A DNA stretch of 64,000 nucleotides, from assembly GCA_023953905.1 (NCBI GenBank), contig JAMLJA010000006.1, positions 124,001 through 188,000 of the forward strand. The letters run 5' to 3'. The number at the start of each line of letters is the position of its first letter. Position 1 is the first letter of the stretch. The notes under the pieces are model-generated. The model ran no database searches. It was given only the letters and a program-made list of their open reading frames with translations, and was not told the origin of the DNA. Source of the DNA: Rhizobiaceae bacterium. GTDB taxonomy: Bacteria > Pseudomonadota > Alphaproteobacteria > Rhizobiales > Rhizobiaceae. Both the position numbers and the translations under genes were made by a program. Below are positions 9,350 to 18,037 of this stretch, piece by piece.

Positions 9350-10606
9350 TCAGCCTCTCAGGACATAGAGGTGGAATCCACCGTAGATGGAAGAGCGGTC
9401 ACGCGCGTGAAGCGCAAGCGATTCCGCTTGCCGATAGTCCCAGCGTTGCATGAGGCCATCGGCGAGACGACCAGTCAGAACGCTTTCGGCGGCAGCCGTG
9501 CGAAAGATGACACGCGCCCGCGGCGCAGCGGTACGGCTTATCTCGCTCCAGAGTTCGTTCAGTTGCGTATCCGACATCCAGTCCTGCGCGTCGAGCAGGA
9601 CGAAACGGTCAACGCTCGCGTCAGGCTTGTGGGACAGCAACTCGCCGAACGAAGCATTGGTGATCGTGAGACGGTCGGCGCGCTGGCGTACCATGTCAAA
9701 ATTGCCGCGCTGAAGATAAAGCGGCAACGGCCCGGATGCGTCGTAGCGGCGGCCAAATGCCTGCCAGGCAAAGTAGTTTTCAGAAAGCGGAAACTCGCAG
9801 GCGAGTTTCTCCAGCCGGCTGCGAAGGATCGACGCCATCCCGCTGCCCGATGTCGCCAGTGCATCATATTGCTGCGGTGGGATACCCAGCCCATAGAGAG
9901 AGGATTTGCGATCGGTTACCCAGCGAATGAGCTTCTTCTCGAAGAGTGGTGCGAGTGACGCATCGAAAAAGGCGCGTTGCTCGCTGATGTCGCGCGCTGC
10001 AAGAAGACCGCGCGGGTCGATGCCGTAGAGCCGGGCCGCGCGGTGTCCCATGCCGATGAACAGTCCGAGCAGGCCGTGGCGGTAGAGGCCGCGCGAGAAG
10101 ATCGAGATGCGGCGGCGGCCCGAGAAGTTGCGACCTTCCCAATATCGGCGCGTTTCGGGGTCGAGACCGGGACTGATATGATCGTGGTAGAGGTCGAGAT
10201 TGTCGGCATGGTTCTCGCCGCCGTAGAACCGAAAGAAACTGTCATAGTCGGGCAGCGAGGTCAGTGCGGCCAGTTTCAGGCGGTTGAAGGCCACATGCGT
10301 GCGGTTGAGATCGACCGCTTCGATCCGCGCGGGATCGGCCAGCAGGTAGGACACGGCGTTGCAGCCGCCCGATGCGATGGTGACAATGTGGTTGCCCGGC
10401 TCGATCGCCAGCGCCGCCATGTCGACCTCGGGGTCTTCCCATATCTGAGGATAGACCAGACCGCTGAACAGCTGAGCGAACATGCGCTCGGAAATGCCGG
10501 CGCGCGACAGCGCGGAATTCCGCTTCACGGCGCTTCGCAGCCGAGCGGCTGCCTGTCTCTTCGTTGAAGGAGAGGTTTCAGGCCAAGTGGTCGGAACAGA
10601 GCTCAC
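9350..10606 (-). CDS. btaA: SAM:diacylglycerol 3-amino-3-carboxypropyl transferase BtaA (DUF3419)
   Basis: BtaA transfers the 3-amino-3-carboxypropyl group of SAM to diacylglycerol, the first step of DGTS synthesis. The 418-residue protein has FSGLVYPQIWEDPEVD, ITIASGGCNAVSYLLADP-like binding segment (HIVTIASGGCNAVSYLL), DLNRTHVAFNRLKLAAL and FVLLDAQDWM, all typical of BtaA/DUF3419. It starts with GTG preceded by CAGGATCGCC. It is the second gene of plcP-btaA-btaB, 23 bp after plcP. Confidence 0.93.
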   Translation of the reverse strand: MSSVPTTWPETSPSTKRQAAARLRSAVKRNSALSRAGISERMFAQLFSGLVYPQIWEDPEVDMAALAIEPGNHIVTIASGGCNAVSYLLADPARIEAVDLNRTHVAFNRLKLAALTSLPDYDSFFRFYGGENHADNLDLYHDHISPGLDPETRRYWEGRNFSGRRRISIFSRGLYRHGLLGLFIGMGHRAARLYGIDPRGLLAARDISEQRAFFDASLAPLFEKKLIRWVTDRKSSLYGLGIPPQQYDALATSGSGMASILRSRLEKLACEFPLSENYFAWQAFGRRYDASGPLPLYLQRGNFDMVRQRADRLTITNASFGELLSHKPDASVDRFVLLDAQDWMSDTQLNELWSEISRTAAPRARVIFRTAAAESVLTGRLADGLMQRWDYRQAESLALHARDRSSIYGGFHLYVLRG

Positions 10607-10629
10607 GGCGATCCTGCAGGAATGAGAGA

Positions 10630-11436
10630 TCAGGCGGCGCGGCGGCGCCAGGGGGAATTGATGACGTTGCGTTGCTCGTTAAGGGCGGTCGACTCTTCCG
10701 ACCATTGGATGATCTCGATGCGTCCGTCGAAATGCTCGACGGCTGCCGTGCAACTCTCCACCCAGTCGCCGGTATTGATGTAGCTCAGGCCGTCGATGGA
10801 GCGCAGAGCAGCACTATGGATGTGACCGCAGATGACGCCGTCGACGCCTTCACGACGCGCTTCGGCGGCGAGCGTTTCTTCGAACTTTCCGATGAAGTTG
10901 ACCGCGTGCTTGACCTTCTGCTTGGCCCAGGCCGACAGAGACCAGTAGGTAAGACCCATTCGGCGTCGGATGAAGTTGATCCGACGCGACAGCCACATGG
11001 CAACCTCGTAGGCCCAGTCGCCAAGGAACGCGAGCCATCGGGCATGTCGCACCACTACGTCGAATATGTCGCCGTGAATGACGAGATAGCGCTTGCCATC
11101 GGCTGCTTCGTGGATCGCGGTGTCGCGGATTTCAACGCCGCCGAAGGCTGTCCCGCAATATTCGCGCAGGAACTCGTCGTGGTTGCCGGGGATATAGACG
11201 ATGCGCGCGCCCTTGCGCGCCTTGCGGAGGAGCTTTTGCACGACATCGTTGTGTTGCTGCGGCCAGTACCAGCTCTGCCGCAGCCGCCATCCATCGATGA
11301 TGTCACCGACCAGATAGATCGTGTCGGCATCGTGATGCTTGAGAAATTCAAGCAGCGCCCCCACCTGCGCGCCCCGCGTTCCGAGATGCACGTCCGACAG
11401 GAAGAGAGTGCGATAGTTTCGCGGCTCTGAAGACAT
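10630..11436 (-). CDS. plcP: PlcP-type phospholipase C (calcineurin-like phosphoesterase)
   Basis: A 268-residue metallophosphoesterase with the metal motifs FLSDVHLG, YLVGDIIDGW, YIPGNHDEF, LVIHGDIFD and CGHIHSA. Proteins of this type are often annotated UDP-2,3-diacylglucosamine hydrolase-like. The characterised rhizobial PlcP degrades phosphatidylcholine to diacylglycerol under phosphate starvation, supplying BtaA. The adjacent btaAB and the upstream Pho box favour PlcP over LpxH. The start MSSEPRNYRTLFLSDVH matches family length; an in-frame ATG at 11466 would add ten residues and lies very close to the Pho box. Confidence 0.88.
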   Translation of the reverse strand: MSSEPRNYRTLFLSDVHLGTRGAQVGALLEFLKHHDADTIYLVGDIIDGWRLRQSWYWPQQHNDVVQKLLRKARKGARIVYIPGNHDEFLREYCGTAFGGVEIRDTAIHEAADGKRYLVIHGDIFDVVVRHARWLAFLGDWAYEVAMWLSRRINFIRRRMGLTYWSLSAWAKQKVKHAVNFIGKFEETLAAEARREGVDGVICGHIHSAALRSIDGLSYINTGDWVESCTAAVEHFDGRIEIIQWSEESTALNEQRNVINSPWRRRAA

Positions 11437-11489
11437 CCGGGAATCGTTCACGGCCTTGGCGCTCATGATTGTGCATTCAGCAAATATGC

Positions 11490-11507
11490 ATGACAGCGGG
11501 ATGACGC
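11490..11507 (-). promoter_or_regulatory. Pho box upstream of plcP-btaA-btaB
   Basis: Read on the minus strand the site is GCGTCAT-CCCG-CTGTCAT. These are two 7-bp half-sites in direct repeat with a 4-bp spacer, the PhoB consensus layout (CTGTCAT-N4-CTGTCAT). One half is perfect and the other has two differences. It lies 54 bp upstream of the chosen plcP start. Confidence 0.8.
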
Positions 11508-11843
11508 TTCCGTGTCGCGAAGACGAAGACGCCTCTGTGCGCAATTGACTCCTTATGCAAAGCGCGTAAAAGCGCGGACGACGACGGAGACACTTATGCG
11601 CGGCCTGCCAATGGCGCTCATTGCACGGGGATTTCCGGGCCAGCTGGCCTCGGATGACCGTGCGCGTCTGCGTTTCAGCAAAACCCCGGCCAAAACGACC
11701 ACCAAAGCCACTACTGGCAAAACGGTCTGATCTCCCTTGGCCTGTCCGCCCTCTCCCCGGGTTCGGCCGGAGGGGGACGGGACCCGCAATGGTCGGCGGG
11801 TCAACTCCAAGCAAACATGGTGGAGAGCGACAGGAGATTTTCG
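11508..11843. other. Intergenic region between plcP and asd
   Basis: These 336 bp separate the divergent plcP and asd genes. An open frame of 72 codons at 11512-11730 is Arg/Thr-rich with no start signal or family resemblance and is not called. A GC-rich imperfect hairpin is centred near 11765 without a T tract. The asd promoter must be here but I cannot place it. Confidence 0.5.
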
Positions 11844-12878
11844 ATGGGTTTCAAGATAGCGGTTGCAGGCGCCACGGGAAATGTGGGCCGCGAGATGCTG
11901 AACATTCTGGAAGAGCGCGGCTTTCCGGCGGATGAGATCGTGGCGCTGGCCTCACGTCGAAGCCAGGGCACCGAGGTGTCGTATGGCGATCGCACTCTCA
12001 AGGTGAAGGATCTTGCGAGCTACGATTTTTCCGACACCGACATCTGCCTGATGTCTGCCGGTGGCAATGTGTCGAAGGAATGGTCGCCCAAGATCGGCAA
12101 GCAGGGCTGTGTCGTAATCGACAATTCGTCGGCCTGGCGTTACGATGCCGATGTTCCGCTGATCGTCCCTGAGGTCAATCCCGATGCGATTAGCCAGTTC
12201 ACACGCCGCAACATCATAGCCAACCCCAACTGCTCTACCGCGCAACTGGTTGTCGCGCTGAAGCCGCTGCATGACGTGGCCACGATCAAGCGCGTCGTCG
12301 TGTCGACCTATCAGTCCGTGTCGGGCGCAGGCAAGGAGGGCATGGACGAGCTGTTCACGCAGACGCGCGCCGTCTTCGTCGCCGATCCCGTGCAGGGCAA
12401 GAAGTTTACAAAGCGCATCGCCTTCAATGTCATTCCGCATATCGACGTGTTCATGGAAGACGGCTCGACCAAGGAAGAATGGAAGGTCATGGCCGAAACC
12501 AAGAAGATGCTCGATCCGAAGATCAAGCTCACCTGCACTGCGGTGCGCGTGCCGGTGTTCATCGGCCATTCGGAAGCCGTCAATATCGAGTTCGAAAAGC
12601 CAATCACCGCGGATGAAGCGCGCGATATCCTTCGCGAAGCGCCCGGCTGCCAGGTGATCGACAAGCGCGAGGATGGTGGCTACATCACACCGGTTGAAAG
12701 CGCCGGCGAGGATGCGACCTACATTTCCCGCATCCGCGAGGACTCCACTGTCGAGAATGGACTCAATATCTGGGTCGTCTCGGATAATCTGCGCAAGGGC
12801 GCTGCGTTGAACGCTGTGCAGATTGCCGAGCTTCTGATCGCCAAGGGCCTGATCCATCCGAAGCAGAAGGCCGCCTGA
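11844..12878 (+). CDS. asd: Aspartate-semialdehyde dehydrogenase
   Basis: Asd reduces aspartyl phosphate to the semialdehyde that feeds lysine, threonine, methionine and diaminopimelate synthesis. The 344-residue protein has the NADP motif VAGATGNVGREML (residues 7-19), the catalytic cysteine in IIANPNCSTAQ (C130), and STYQSVSGAGKEGMDEL plus the C-terminal NVVSDNLRKGAALN-like motif (WVVSDNLRKGAALN). CAGGAG precedes the ATG. A terminator follows about 40 bp downstream. Confidence 0.97.
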   Translation: MGFKIAVAGATGNVGREMLNILEERGFPADEIVALASRRSQGTEVSYGDRTLKVKDLASYDFSDTDICLMSAGGNVSKEWSPKIGKQGCVVIDNSSAWRYDADVPLIVPEVNPDAISQFTRRNIIANPNCSTAQLVVALKPLHDVATIKRVVVSTYQSVSGAGKEGMDELFTQTRAVFVADPVQGKKFTKRIAFNVIPHIDVFMEDGSTKEEWKVMAETKKMLDPKIKLTCTAVRVPVFIGHSEAVNIEFEKPITADEARDILREAPGCQVIDKREDGGYITPVESAGEDATYISRIREDSTVENGLNIWVVSDNLRKGAALNAVQIAELLIAKGLIHPKQKAA

Positions 12879-12919
12879 CGCCAAAATTTACGGGCTCGGG
12901 TGCGCGACCAGTTTCAGAG

Positions 12920-12948
12920 GCGGCGGGTCAATCCCGCCGCTTTCTGTT
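12920..12948 (+). terminator. Rho-independent terminator after asd
   Basis: An 8-bp perfect stem GCGGCGGG / CCCGCCGC with a TCAAT loop and a TTTCTGTT tail. Confidence 0.8.
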
Positions 12949-12988
12949 ATAGGTGATGCGAGACAAACAGAGGTGTCAGCCGGGTGGC

Positions 12989-13213
12989 ATGAATTCTTCC
13001 AAAACGGCGCCGAAAATCGATCCGAAATTCCTCGAATTGCTTGTCTGTCCGCTGACCAAGGGACCACTGCAATGGAATTCGCAGCGCACAGAGCTCGTCT
13101 CACGACTGGCGCGGCTCGCCTATCCCGTCAGGGATGGTATCCCCATCCTGCTGCCTTCGGAAGCACGCTCAATCGATCTGGATGCGGAAAACAATCCGGC
13201 AAGCGGCGGTTGA
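12989..13213 (+). CDS. Trm112 family protein (YcaR-like)
   Basis: A 74-residue protein with [35 protein letters not shown] and DLDAEN, the signature of the Trm112/YcaR family. The eukaryotic Trm112 activates methyltransferases; the bacterial role is less clear. Only the LVCP cysteine remains of the four zinc ligands of some members, common in proteobacteria. The internal ATG at MNSSKTAPK was preferred because GGGTGG precedes it; an earlier ATG at 12953 overlaps the terminator region. Confidence 0.85.
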   Translation: MNSSKTAPKIDPKFLELLVCPLTKGPLQWNSQRTELVSRLARLAYPVRDGIPILLPSEARSIDLDAENNPASGG

Positions 13214-13220
13214 GGCGTTC

Positions 13221-13988
13221 TCACTGATGGGCCGTGGCCCAGGCCAGCATTTGTTCGAAGAGTGTCTTGTAGCCGCCCCAGGCGCTGAACTCGGGCGGCA
13301 GCCAGTGCGGCCCGACATCCGACATCCATGCGACTGAGCGACCTTTTCCGTAGGTGCCGGTGACCAGCAAGGGCAGCGATCCGTAGTCTGCCGTCGCCGT
13401 TGCGAGAACTTCACAGCCGTCCTTCACCGCCACTTCGTTGAAGCCAAGCAACAAAGGCCATTCGGTACCTAGGCCCTTGAGAATGGGGTGAGCCGACGGG
13501 CCGGTAATGACGGGTGAGAAGCCTTCCGGCACCTCTACGCGGTCGTCTATCGCCAGACATGAGACGGGCAGCGCATCCTCGACAGGTGTGCGCCGGTAGC
13601 GTGCGCCGCCATTGATGCCCTGAAAGCTGTAATATCCCCCGAACATGAGCAGCCCGCCGCCAGCCCCTACATAGTCACGGATCAGGCGAAGGCGGTTCGG
13701 CGTCGGCTTCGAGTGGACCCAGGTGTCGGGATGAAGAAGCAGCGTGTTCGATCCCAGATCGGAAAGCACCACGGCATCATAGCCGGACAGCGCCTCGATC
13801 GTCTGGGGAAAATCGCGCTGTGCCTCATGGGCGGGCATGAAGGTGACATCGAATTCCGATCCCTTCAGCGCCTTTAGCAGCGTGTCGGCTCCGGTGTGAT
13901 AGGTCACCGTCGGAAACTGATCGAAGCCCTTTATGTGGGTGGCCGTGGACACCCATGACTCGCCCGCGAGCAGCACCTTTTTGACCAT
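13221..13988 (-). CDS. Glutamine-amidotransferase-like (class I GATase fold) protein
   Basis: A 255-residue cytoplasmic protein with KVLLAGESWVSTATHIKGFDQF, a YDAVVLSDLGSNTLLL strand, GAGGGLLMFGGYYSFQGINGGARY and HWLPPEFSAWGGY. It belongs to a conserved group annotated glutamine amidotransferase or ThuA-like. No obvious GATase nucleophile cysteine (GxCxG) is visible: the nucleophile elbow reads MFGGYYS, so amidotransferase activity is doubtful. GGGAGAAG precedes the start. It converges on the Trm112 gene with a 7-bp gap. Confidence 0.75.
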   Translation of the reverse strand: MVKKVLLAGESWVSTATHIKGFDQFPTVTYHTGADTLLKALKGSEFDVTFMPAHEAQRDFPQTIEALSGYDAVVLSDLGSNTLLLHPDTWVHSKPTPNRLRLIRDYVGAGGGLLMFGGYYSFQGINGGARYRRTPVEDALPVSCLAIDDRVEVPEGFSPVITGPSAHPILKGLGTEWPLLLGFNEVAVKDGCEVLATATADYGSLPLLVTGTYGKGRSVAWMSDVGPHWLPPEFSAWGGYKTLFEQMLAWATAHQ

Positions 13989-14069
13989 GCTTCTTCTCCC
14001 TGTTGCCTCTGCCTGCTCCAGCTGGTTTATGCTACGCATGGCGGCAACGGATTGCCAAGCAGGTTTGAT

Positions 14070-14687
14070 ATGGAGATTTCGGTCCTTCTGATCTTCGCAG
14101 GAACGCTGTTCGTCGCGGCTGGGTCGCCCGGTCCGTCGATAGCCGCGCTGGTGGCGCGTGTCGTCAGCAAGGGGATTGGTGACGTGCTGCCGTTCCTGCT
14201 GGCCATGTGGATTGGCGAGGCGATCTGGCTGTCATTTGCCGTTTTCGGTCTTTCTTATGTCGCCCAAAGCTTTCACGCGGCTTTTGTCGCGGTGAAATGG
14301 GCAGGTATCGCCTATCTTGTCTATCTTGCCTGGAAAATGTGGACCGCACCGGTAAAGCTTGACGAGACGAGCACATTGCCGCGTGCGGATTCGCCAATGA
14401 AACTGTTCCTGGCGGGCATTGCTGTCACGCTCGGCAATCCGAAAATCATGATGTTCTATCTGGCCCTTTTGCCCACCATGGTCGATCTGAAGTCGGTTGG
14501 TCTGGTCGGTTGGGCGGAACTGACCGCGACCATGGCCGTCGTGCTGGTCGTGATCGATCTTGCATGGGTGCTGGCGGCGTCGCAGGCGCGACGCCTCGTG
14601 CGTAGTCCGCGCGCCATGCGCATCGCCAATCGCCTGAGCGCGGGTATCATGGGCGGTGCCGCCGCCGCTATCGCTGCTCGGAGCTGA
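14070..14687 (+). CDS. LysE/RhtB family amino-acid exporter
   Basis: A 205-residue inner-membrane protein with about six hydrophobic segments. The family signature is FVAAGSPGPSIAALVARVVSKG near the N-terminus, followed by AGIAYLVYLAWKMW and LAGIAVTLGNPKIMMFYLALLP. The family exports lysine, threonine, homoserine lactones and similar solutes. Its neighbour is an ALDH7 aldehyde dehydrogenase acting on a lysine-derived semialdehyde, so lysine is a plausible but unproven substrate. The ATG at 14070 follows AGCAGG. Confidence 0.85.
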   Translation: MEISVLLIFAGTLFVAAGSPGPSIAALVARVVSKGIGDVLPFLLAMWIGEAIWLSFAVFGLSYVAQSFHAAFVAVKWAGIAYLVYLAWKMWTAPVKLDETSTLPRADSPMKLFLAGIAVTLGNPKIMMFYLALLPTMVDLKSVGLVGWAELTATMAVVLVVIDLAWVLAASQARRLVRSPRAMRIANRLSAGIMGGAAAAIAARS

Positions 14688-14744
14688 CGGCGGCAACATC
14701 GCCGGATTCGCGAGCCCCGCCGCCATCGGTTGGTGAATGTCTTG

Positions 14745-16274
14745 TCACTCGATGTCGAAGGAAACACCCTGGGCAAGCGGCAGCGCTCGCGAATAGTTCA
14801 CGGTGTTGGTGGCGCGGCGCATATAGGCCTTCCAGGCGTCGGAACCCGATTCCCGGCCACCACCGGTTTCTTTTTCGCCACCGAATGCCCCGCCAATCTC
14901 GGCTCCAGACGTGCCGATATTGACATTGGCGATGCCACAGTCCGATCCCTCCGCCGAGAGAAATTTCTCGGCCTCACGAAGATCCAGAGTGAAGATCGAC
15001 GAGGAAAGCCCGGCTGCCACGGCGTTGTGGTCTACAAGCACGCGATCGAAGTCGGAATATTTCATGACATAGAGAATTGGTGCGAAGGTCTCTTCCAGAA
15101 CGGGGCCTGCCTGCTTCGGCATTTCCACCAGCGCCGGCTTGACGTAATAGGCGGTGTCCTTGCCGGCATCCGTCACACGCGCGCCGCCTGTGACGGTACC
15201 ACCTTCGGCCTTCGCCGCTTCCAGTGCTTTCTGCATGTTGTCGAACGCGGCCTTGTCGACCAGCGGACCCACAAGAGCCGCCGTCTCCAGCGGATTGCCG
15301 ACGGAAACACTCTCATAGGCCTTCTGCAGGCGTGGCACGAGCTGGTCGTAGACGCTTTCATGCACGAACAGACGCCGCATTGTGGTGCAACGCTGGCCTG
15401 CAGTGCCCATAGCGCCGAAGGCGATGGCCCGCAGCGCCATGTCGAGGTCAGCCGAAGGACACACTATGCCTGCATTGTTTCCGCCGAGTTCAAGGATGGA
15501 GCGGGCAAAACGCTTTGCCAGACGCGGGGCAACTTCCCGTCCCATGCGGGTCGAACCCGTGGCTGATACGAGCGCGACCTTGGGGTGATCGACCAGAACT
15601 TCGCCGATCGCACGGTCGCCAATCAAAACGGTGAGCAGCCCTTCCGGAACGCCGCCTTCCAGACGCGCTGCGGCGCGTGCAAAAATCGCCTCGCAGGCCA
15701 GCGCGGTCAATGGAGTCTTTTCCGAGGGTTTCCACACCACGGCATTGCCGCAGACCAGCGCCAGGGTGGTGTTCCAGGACCAGACTGCGACGGGGAAGTT
15801 GAATGCGGAAATGACGCCCACCACGCCGAGCGGATGCCAGGTCTCCATCATGCGATGGCCGGGGCGCTCCGTGGCGATGGTGAGACCGTAAAGCTGGCGC
15901 GAAAGACCGACGGCAAAGTCGCAGATGTCGATCATCTCCTGAACCTCACCAAGTCCCTCCGAAGGGATCTTGCCGACCTCGATGGAGACCAGCCTGCCGA
16001 GGTCGTTCTTGGCGGCCCGCAGTTCCTCGCCCAGCAGCCTGACCAGTTCGCCGCGTTTTGGCGCGGGCACGGTGCGCCAAACCCGGAACGCGCCATCGGC
16101 CTTTTTGATTGCTTCCGCCGCCATCGCCGCAGACATTTCCTGGAGCGCGGCGATCGGCTCGCCCGTCACCGGGCTGTGCACATGCATCTGACCGCCTGAG
16201 AGCGCGGCTTCCGGAACACCGAGCCGCTGGAGAATGGTGGCGGTTTCCTGCCTTACGTCGACGCTTTTCGTCAT
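14745..16274 (-). CDS. ALDH7-type aldehyde dehydrogenase (aminoadipate semialdehyde dehydrogenase-like)
   Basis: A 509-residue protein whose segments MMETWHPLGVVGVISAFNFPVAVWSWN, SATGSTRMGR, LELGGNNAGIV and GTAGQRCTTMRRLF (nucleophilic cysteine) match the ALDH7/AmaB class. Enzymes of this class oxidise alpha-aminoadipate semialdehyde, in equilibrium with piperideine-6-carboxylate, in lysine breakdown. A divergent LysR gene starts 206 bp upstream and is the obvious candidate regulator. Confidence 0.88.
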   Translation of the reverse strand: MTKSVDVRQETATILQRLGVPEAALSGGQMHVHSPVTGEPIAALQEMSAAMAAEAIKKADGAFRVWRTVPAPKRGELVRLLGEELRAAKNDLGRLVSIEVGKIPSEGLGEVQEMIDICDFAVGLSRQLYGLTIATERPGHRMMETWHPLGVVGVISAFNFPVAVWSWNTTLALVCGNAVVWKPSEKTPLTALACEAIFARAAARLEGGVPEGLLTVLIGDRAIGEVLVDHPKVALVSATGSTRMGREVAPRLAKRFARSILELGGNNAGIVCPSADLDMALRAIAFGAMGTAGQRCTTMRRLFVHESVYDQLVPRLQKAYESVSVGNPLETAALVGPLVDKAAFDNMQKALEAAKAEGGTVTGGARVTDAGKDTAYYVKPALVEMPKQAGPVLEETFAPILYVMKYSDFDRVLVDHNAVAAGLSSSIFTLDLREAEKFLSAEGSDCGIANVNIGTSGAEIGGAFGGEKETGGGRESGSDAWKAYMRRATNTVNYSRALPLAQGVSFDIE

Positions 16275-16480
16275 GTCTTGCTACCTTCAATTGTGTGGTC
16301 AGTGCCCGGCGCGCCGCGCTTGGCGGGAGGATCATCGCTGATCGGTCACCCTTGCATGTCTGATATCCGAGACTCGCGTACGCCAGATGATCGGAGACGC
16401 TTCATTCCGTGAATTGATGATATACCAGACAAATTCGTTGAAACTCACGATTTCTGATACTGACTTGATGCGAGACCGGA

Positions 16481-17422
16481 ATGCATCTTACCAGAACGCA
16501 GGTCCCCGATCCCACCCTGCTGCAAGCGTTCGAATGCGCGGCCCGGCATGGCAGCTTCACCAAGGCTGCCGATGAACTGAGCCTCACGCAGAGCGCCGTC
16601 AGCCGGCAGATCAAGACTCTGGAAGAACAACTGGGTGTGACCCTGTTCGAGAGGGTGCGCAAGCGCGTCATTCTTTCGGCGGCCGGGCATCAGCTCCTGC
16701 CCCAGATATCCCGACTGCTTGCTCAATCGGAGGAATTGGTGATGACCGCAAGGGCGATCGCGGCGGGTGATGACGTTCTTTCCATCGCCACGCTGCCGAC
16801 CTTCGGCAATCGCTGGCTCATGCCTCGCCTCCCGGACTTCATGGCCCGCCACCCCGGACTGATGGTGGATATCGCGTCGCGCTCCCGGCCCTTCGACCTG
16901 TCGGCGGAGCATTTCGATCTCGCGATTCACTATGGCCAGCCTGTCTGGGCGCAGGCCACTTGCAAATACCTGTGCAGCGAAACCATATTGCCGGTGGCCA
17001 GCCCGGCTCTCTTGCAGCGTGCACACGTTTCCCGCCCGCAAGATCTGGAGAAAACGCCACTGTTGCAACTCGCGACGCGACCCGGATTGTGGGCCGAGTG
17101 GTTCCAGCTTCAGGGCATCGATAGTCAAAATGCCTATAAGGGCAGCCGGTTCGACGAGTTCTCGATGATCATCGAGGCGGCCGTTCGCGATGTCGGCATA
17201 GCACTTCTGCCCCTCTACCTGATCGAAAACGAGATCGAGTCCGGGAAGCTGCAAATTGTCTTCGACCGTCCCATGTCGACGGACAACGCCTACTATGTCG
17301 TTCTGCCTTATGGGAAACAGGATCAATCGATGGGGCAGGCATTCCAGTCTTGGCTGCTGGATCAGGTCCGCAGCAAGCCTGATCGCGCTGGAAGCGACAT
17401 CAATGCGGGCAAGATCGAATAG
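16481..17422 (+). CDS. LysR family transcriptional regulator (GcvA-like)
   Basis: A 313-residue regulator with an N-terminal helix-turn-helix (LLQAFECAARHGSFTKAADELSLTQSAVSRQIKTLEEQLG, residues 13-52) and a type 2 periplasmic-binding fold (SIATLPTFGNRWLMPRLPDF onwards). It resembles GcvA/AmpR-type members. Divergence from the ALDH7 gene suggests control of that gene, with an effector related to the amino-acid substrate. The 206-bp shared intergenic region should contain the T-N11-A operator, but I could not single one out. Confidence 0.88.
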   Translation: MHLTRTQVPDPTLLQAFECAARHGSFTKAADELSLTQSAVSRQIKTLEEQLGVTLFERVRKRVILSAAGHQLLPQISRLLAQSEELVMTARAIAAGDDVLSIATLPTFGNRWLMPRLPDFMARHPGLMVDIASRSRPFDLSAEHFDLAIHYGQPVWAQATCKYLCSETILPVASPALLQRAHVSRPQDLEKTPLLQLATRPGLWAEWFQLQGIDSQNAYKGSRFDEFSMIIEAAVRDVGIALLPLYLIENEIESGKLQIVFDRPMSTDNAYYVVLPYGKQDQSMGQAFQSWLLDQVRSKPDRAGSDINAGKIE

Positions 17423-17540
17423 AGGTATTTCGAGCTTGATATGGGCCTGCCTATGGCGGGCGTGATCTCGTGCGCTATATCTTCCCATGTCATGGCCGGC
17501 ATACATGCCGGCTCCACTCATTCAGCACAGGGAGATATAC

Positions 17541-17966
17541 ATGGATCGCACAGCTTCAGCTGTCTGGAAGGGGACCCTCAAGGAGGGGACCGGCACGATC
17601 GACATGCAGAGCGGCGTATTCAAGGCTCAGCCCTATTCGTTCAAGATGCGTTTTGAGGACGAGAGCGGCAAGTCGGGAACCAACCCGGAGGAACTGATCG
17701 CCGCCGCGCATGCGAGTTGCTTCGCCATGCAGCTTTCGCATTTTCTGGCCGAGAACGGCACGCCTGCCGATAAGCTGGATGCCAAGGCTGCCGTCACGCT
17801 CGTGCCCGGCACAGGGATCACCAAGAGCGCGCTGACGCTCGTCGGTTCCGTTCCAGGCATCGATGAGGCGAAGTTCAAGGAACTCGCCGACAAGGCAAAG
17901 GGTAGCTGTCCCGTATCAAAGGCGCTGGGCGCAATCGACGTCACGCTTGACGCAAAACTGGCCTAG
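17541..17966 (+). CDS. OsmC family peroxiredoxin
   Basis: A 141-residue OsmC-type organic hydroperoxide reductase. The two redox cysteines are in AAAHASCFAMQLSHFL and AKGSCPVSKALG, spaced as in OsmC. The conserved GTNPEELIAAAHA motif is present. AGGGAG precedes the ATG; the frame continues 18 codons further 5' without similarity. A terminator follows 41 bp downstream. Confidence 0.92.
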   Translation: MDRTASAVWKGTLKEGTGTIDMQSGVFKAQPYSFKMRFEDESGKSGTNPEELIAAAHASCFAMQLSHFLAENGTPADKLDAKAAVTLVPGTGITKSALTLVGSVPGIDEAKFKELADKAKGSCPVSKALGAIDVTLDAKLA

Positions 17967-18007
17967 ATCAGCCGGCTGCAGCTCACTTTCCGCTGAGCAT
18001 GTTCAAT

Positions 18008-18037
18008 CACCGGACCCACTCCCGGGTCCGGTGTTTC
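18008..18037. terminator. Terminator between osmC and the carbonic anhydrase gene
   Basis: A perfect 10-bp stem CACCGGACCC / GGGTCCGGTG around ACTCCC with a short TTTC tail. It lies between convergent genes. Confidence 0.75.

Noticed and set aside
10630..11436. LpxH (UDP-2,3-diacylglucosamine hydrolase)
   Set aside because: The fold is shared, but the Pho box and coupling to btaAB point to the PlcP phospholipase role.
11512..11730. 72-codon plus-strand ORF between plcP and asd
   Set aside because: Arg/Thr-rich, no ribosome-binding site, no family resemblance, and it starts directly behind the Pho box of the opposite operon.
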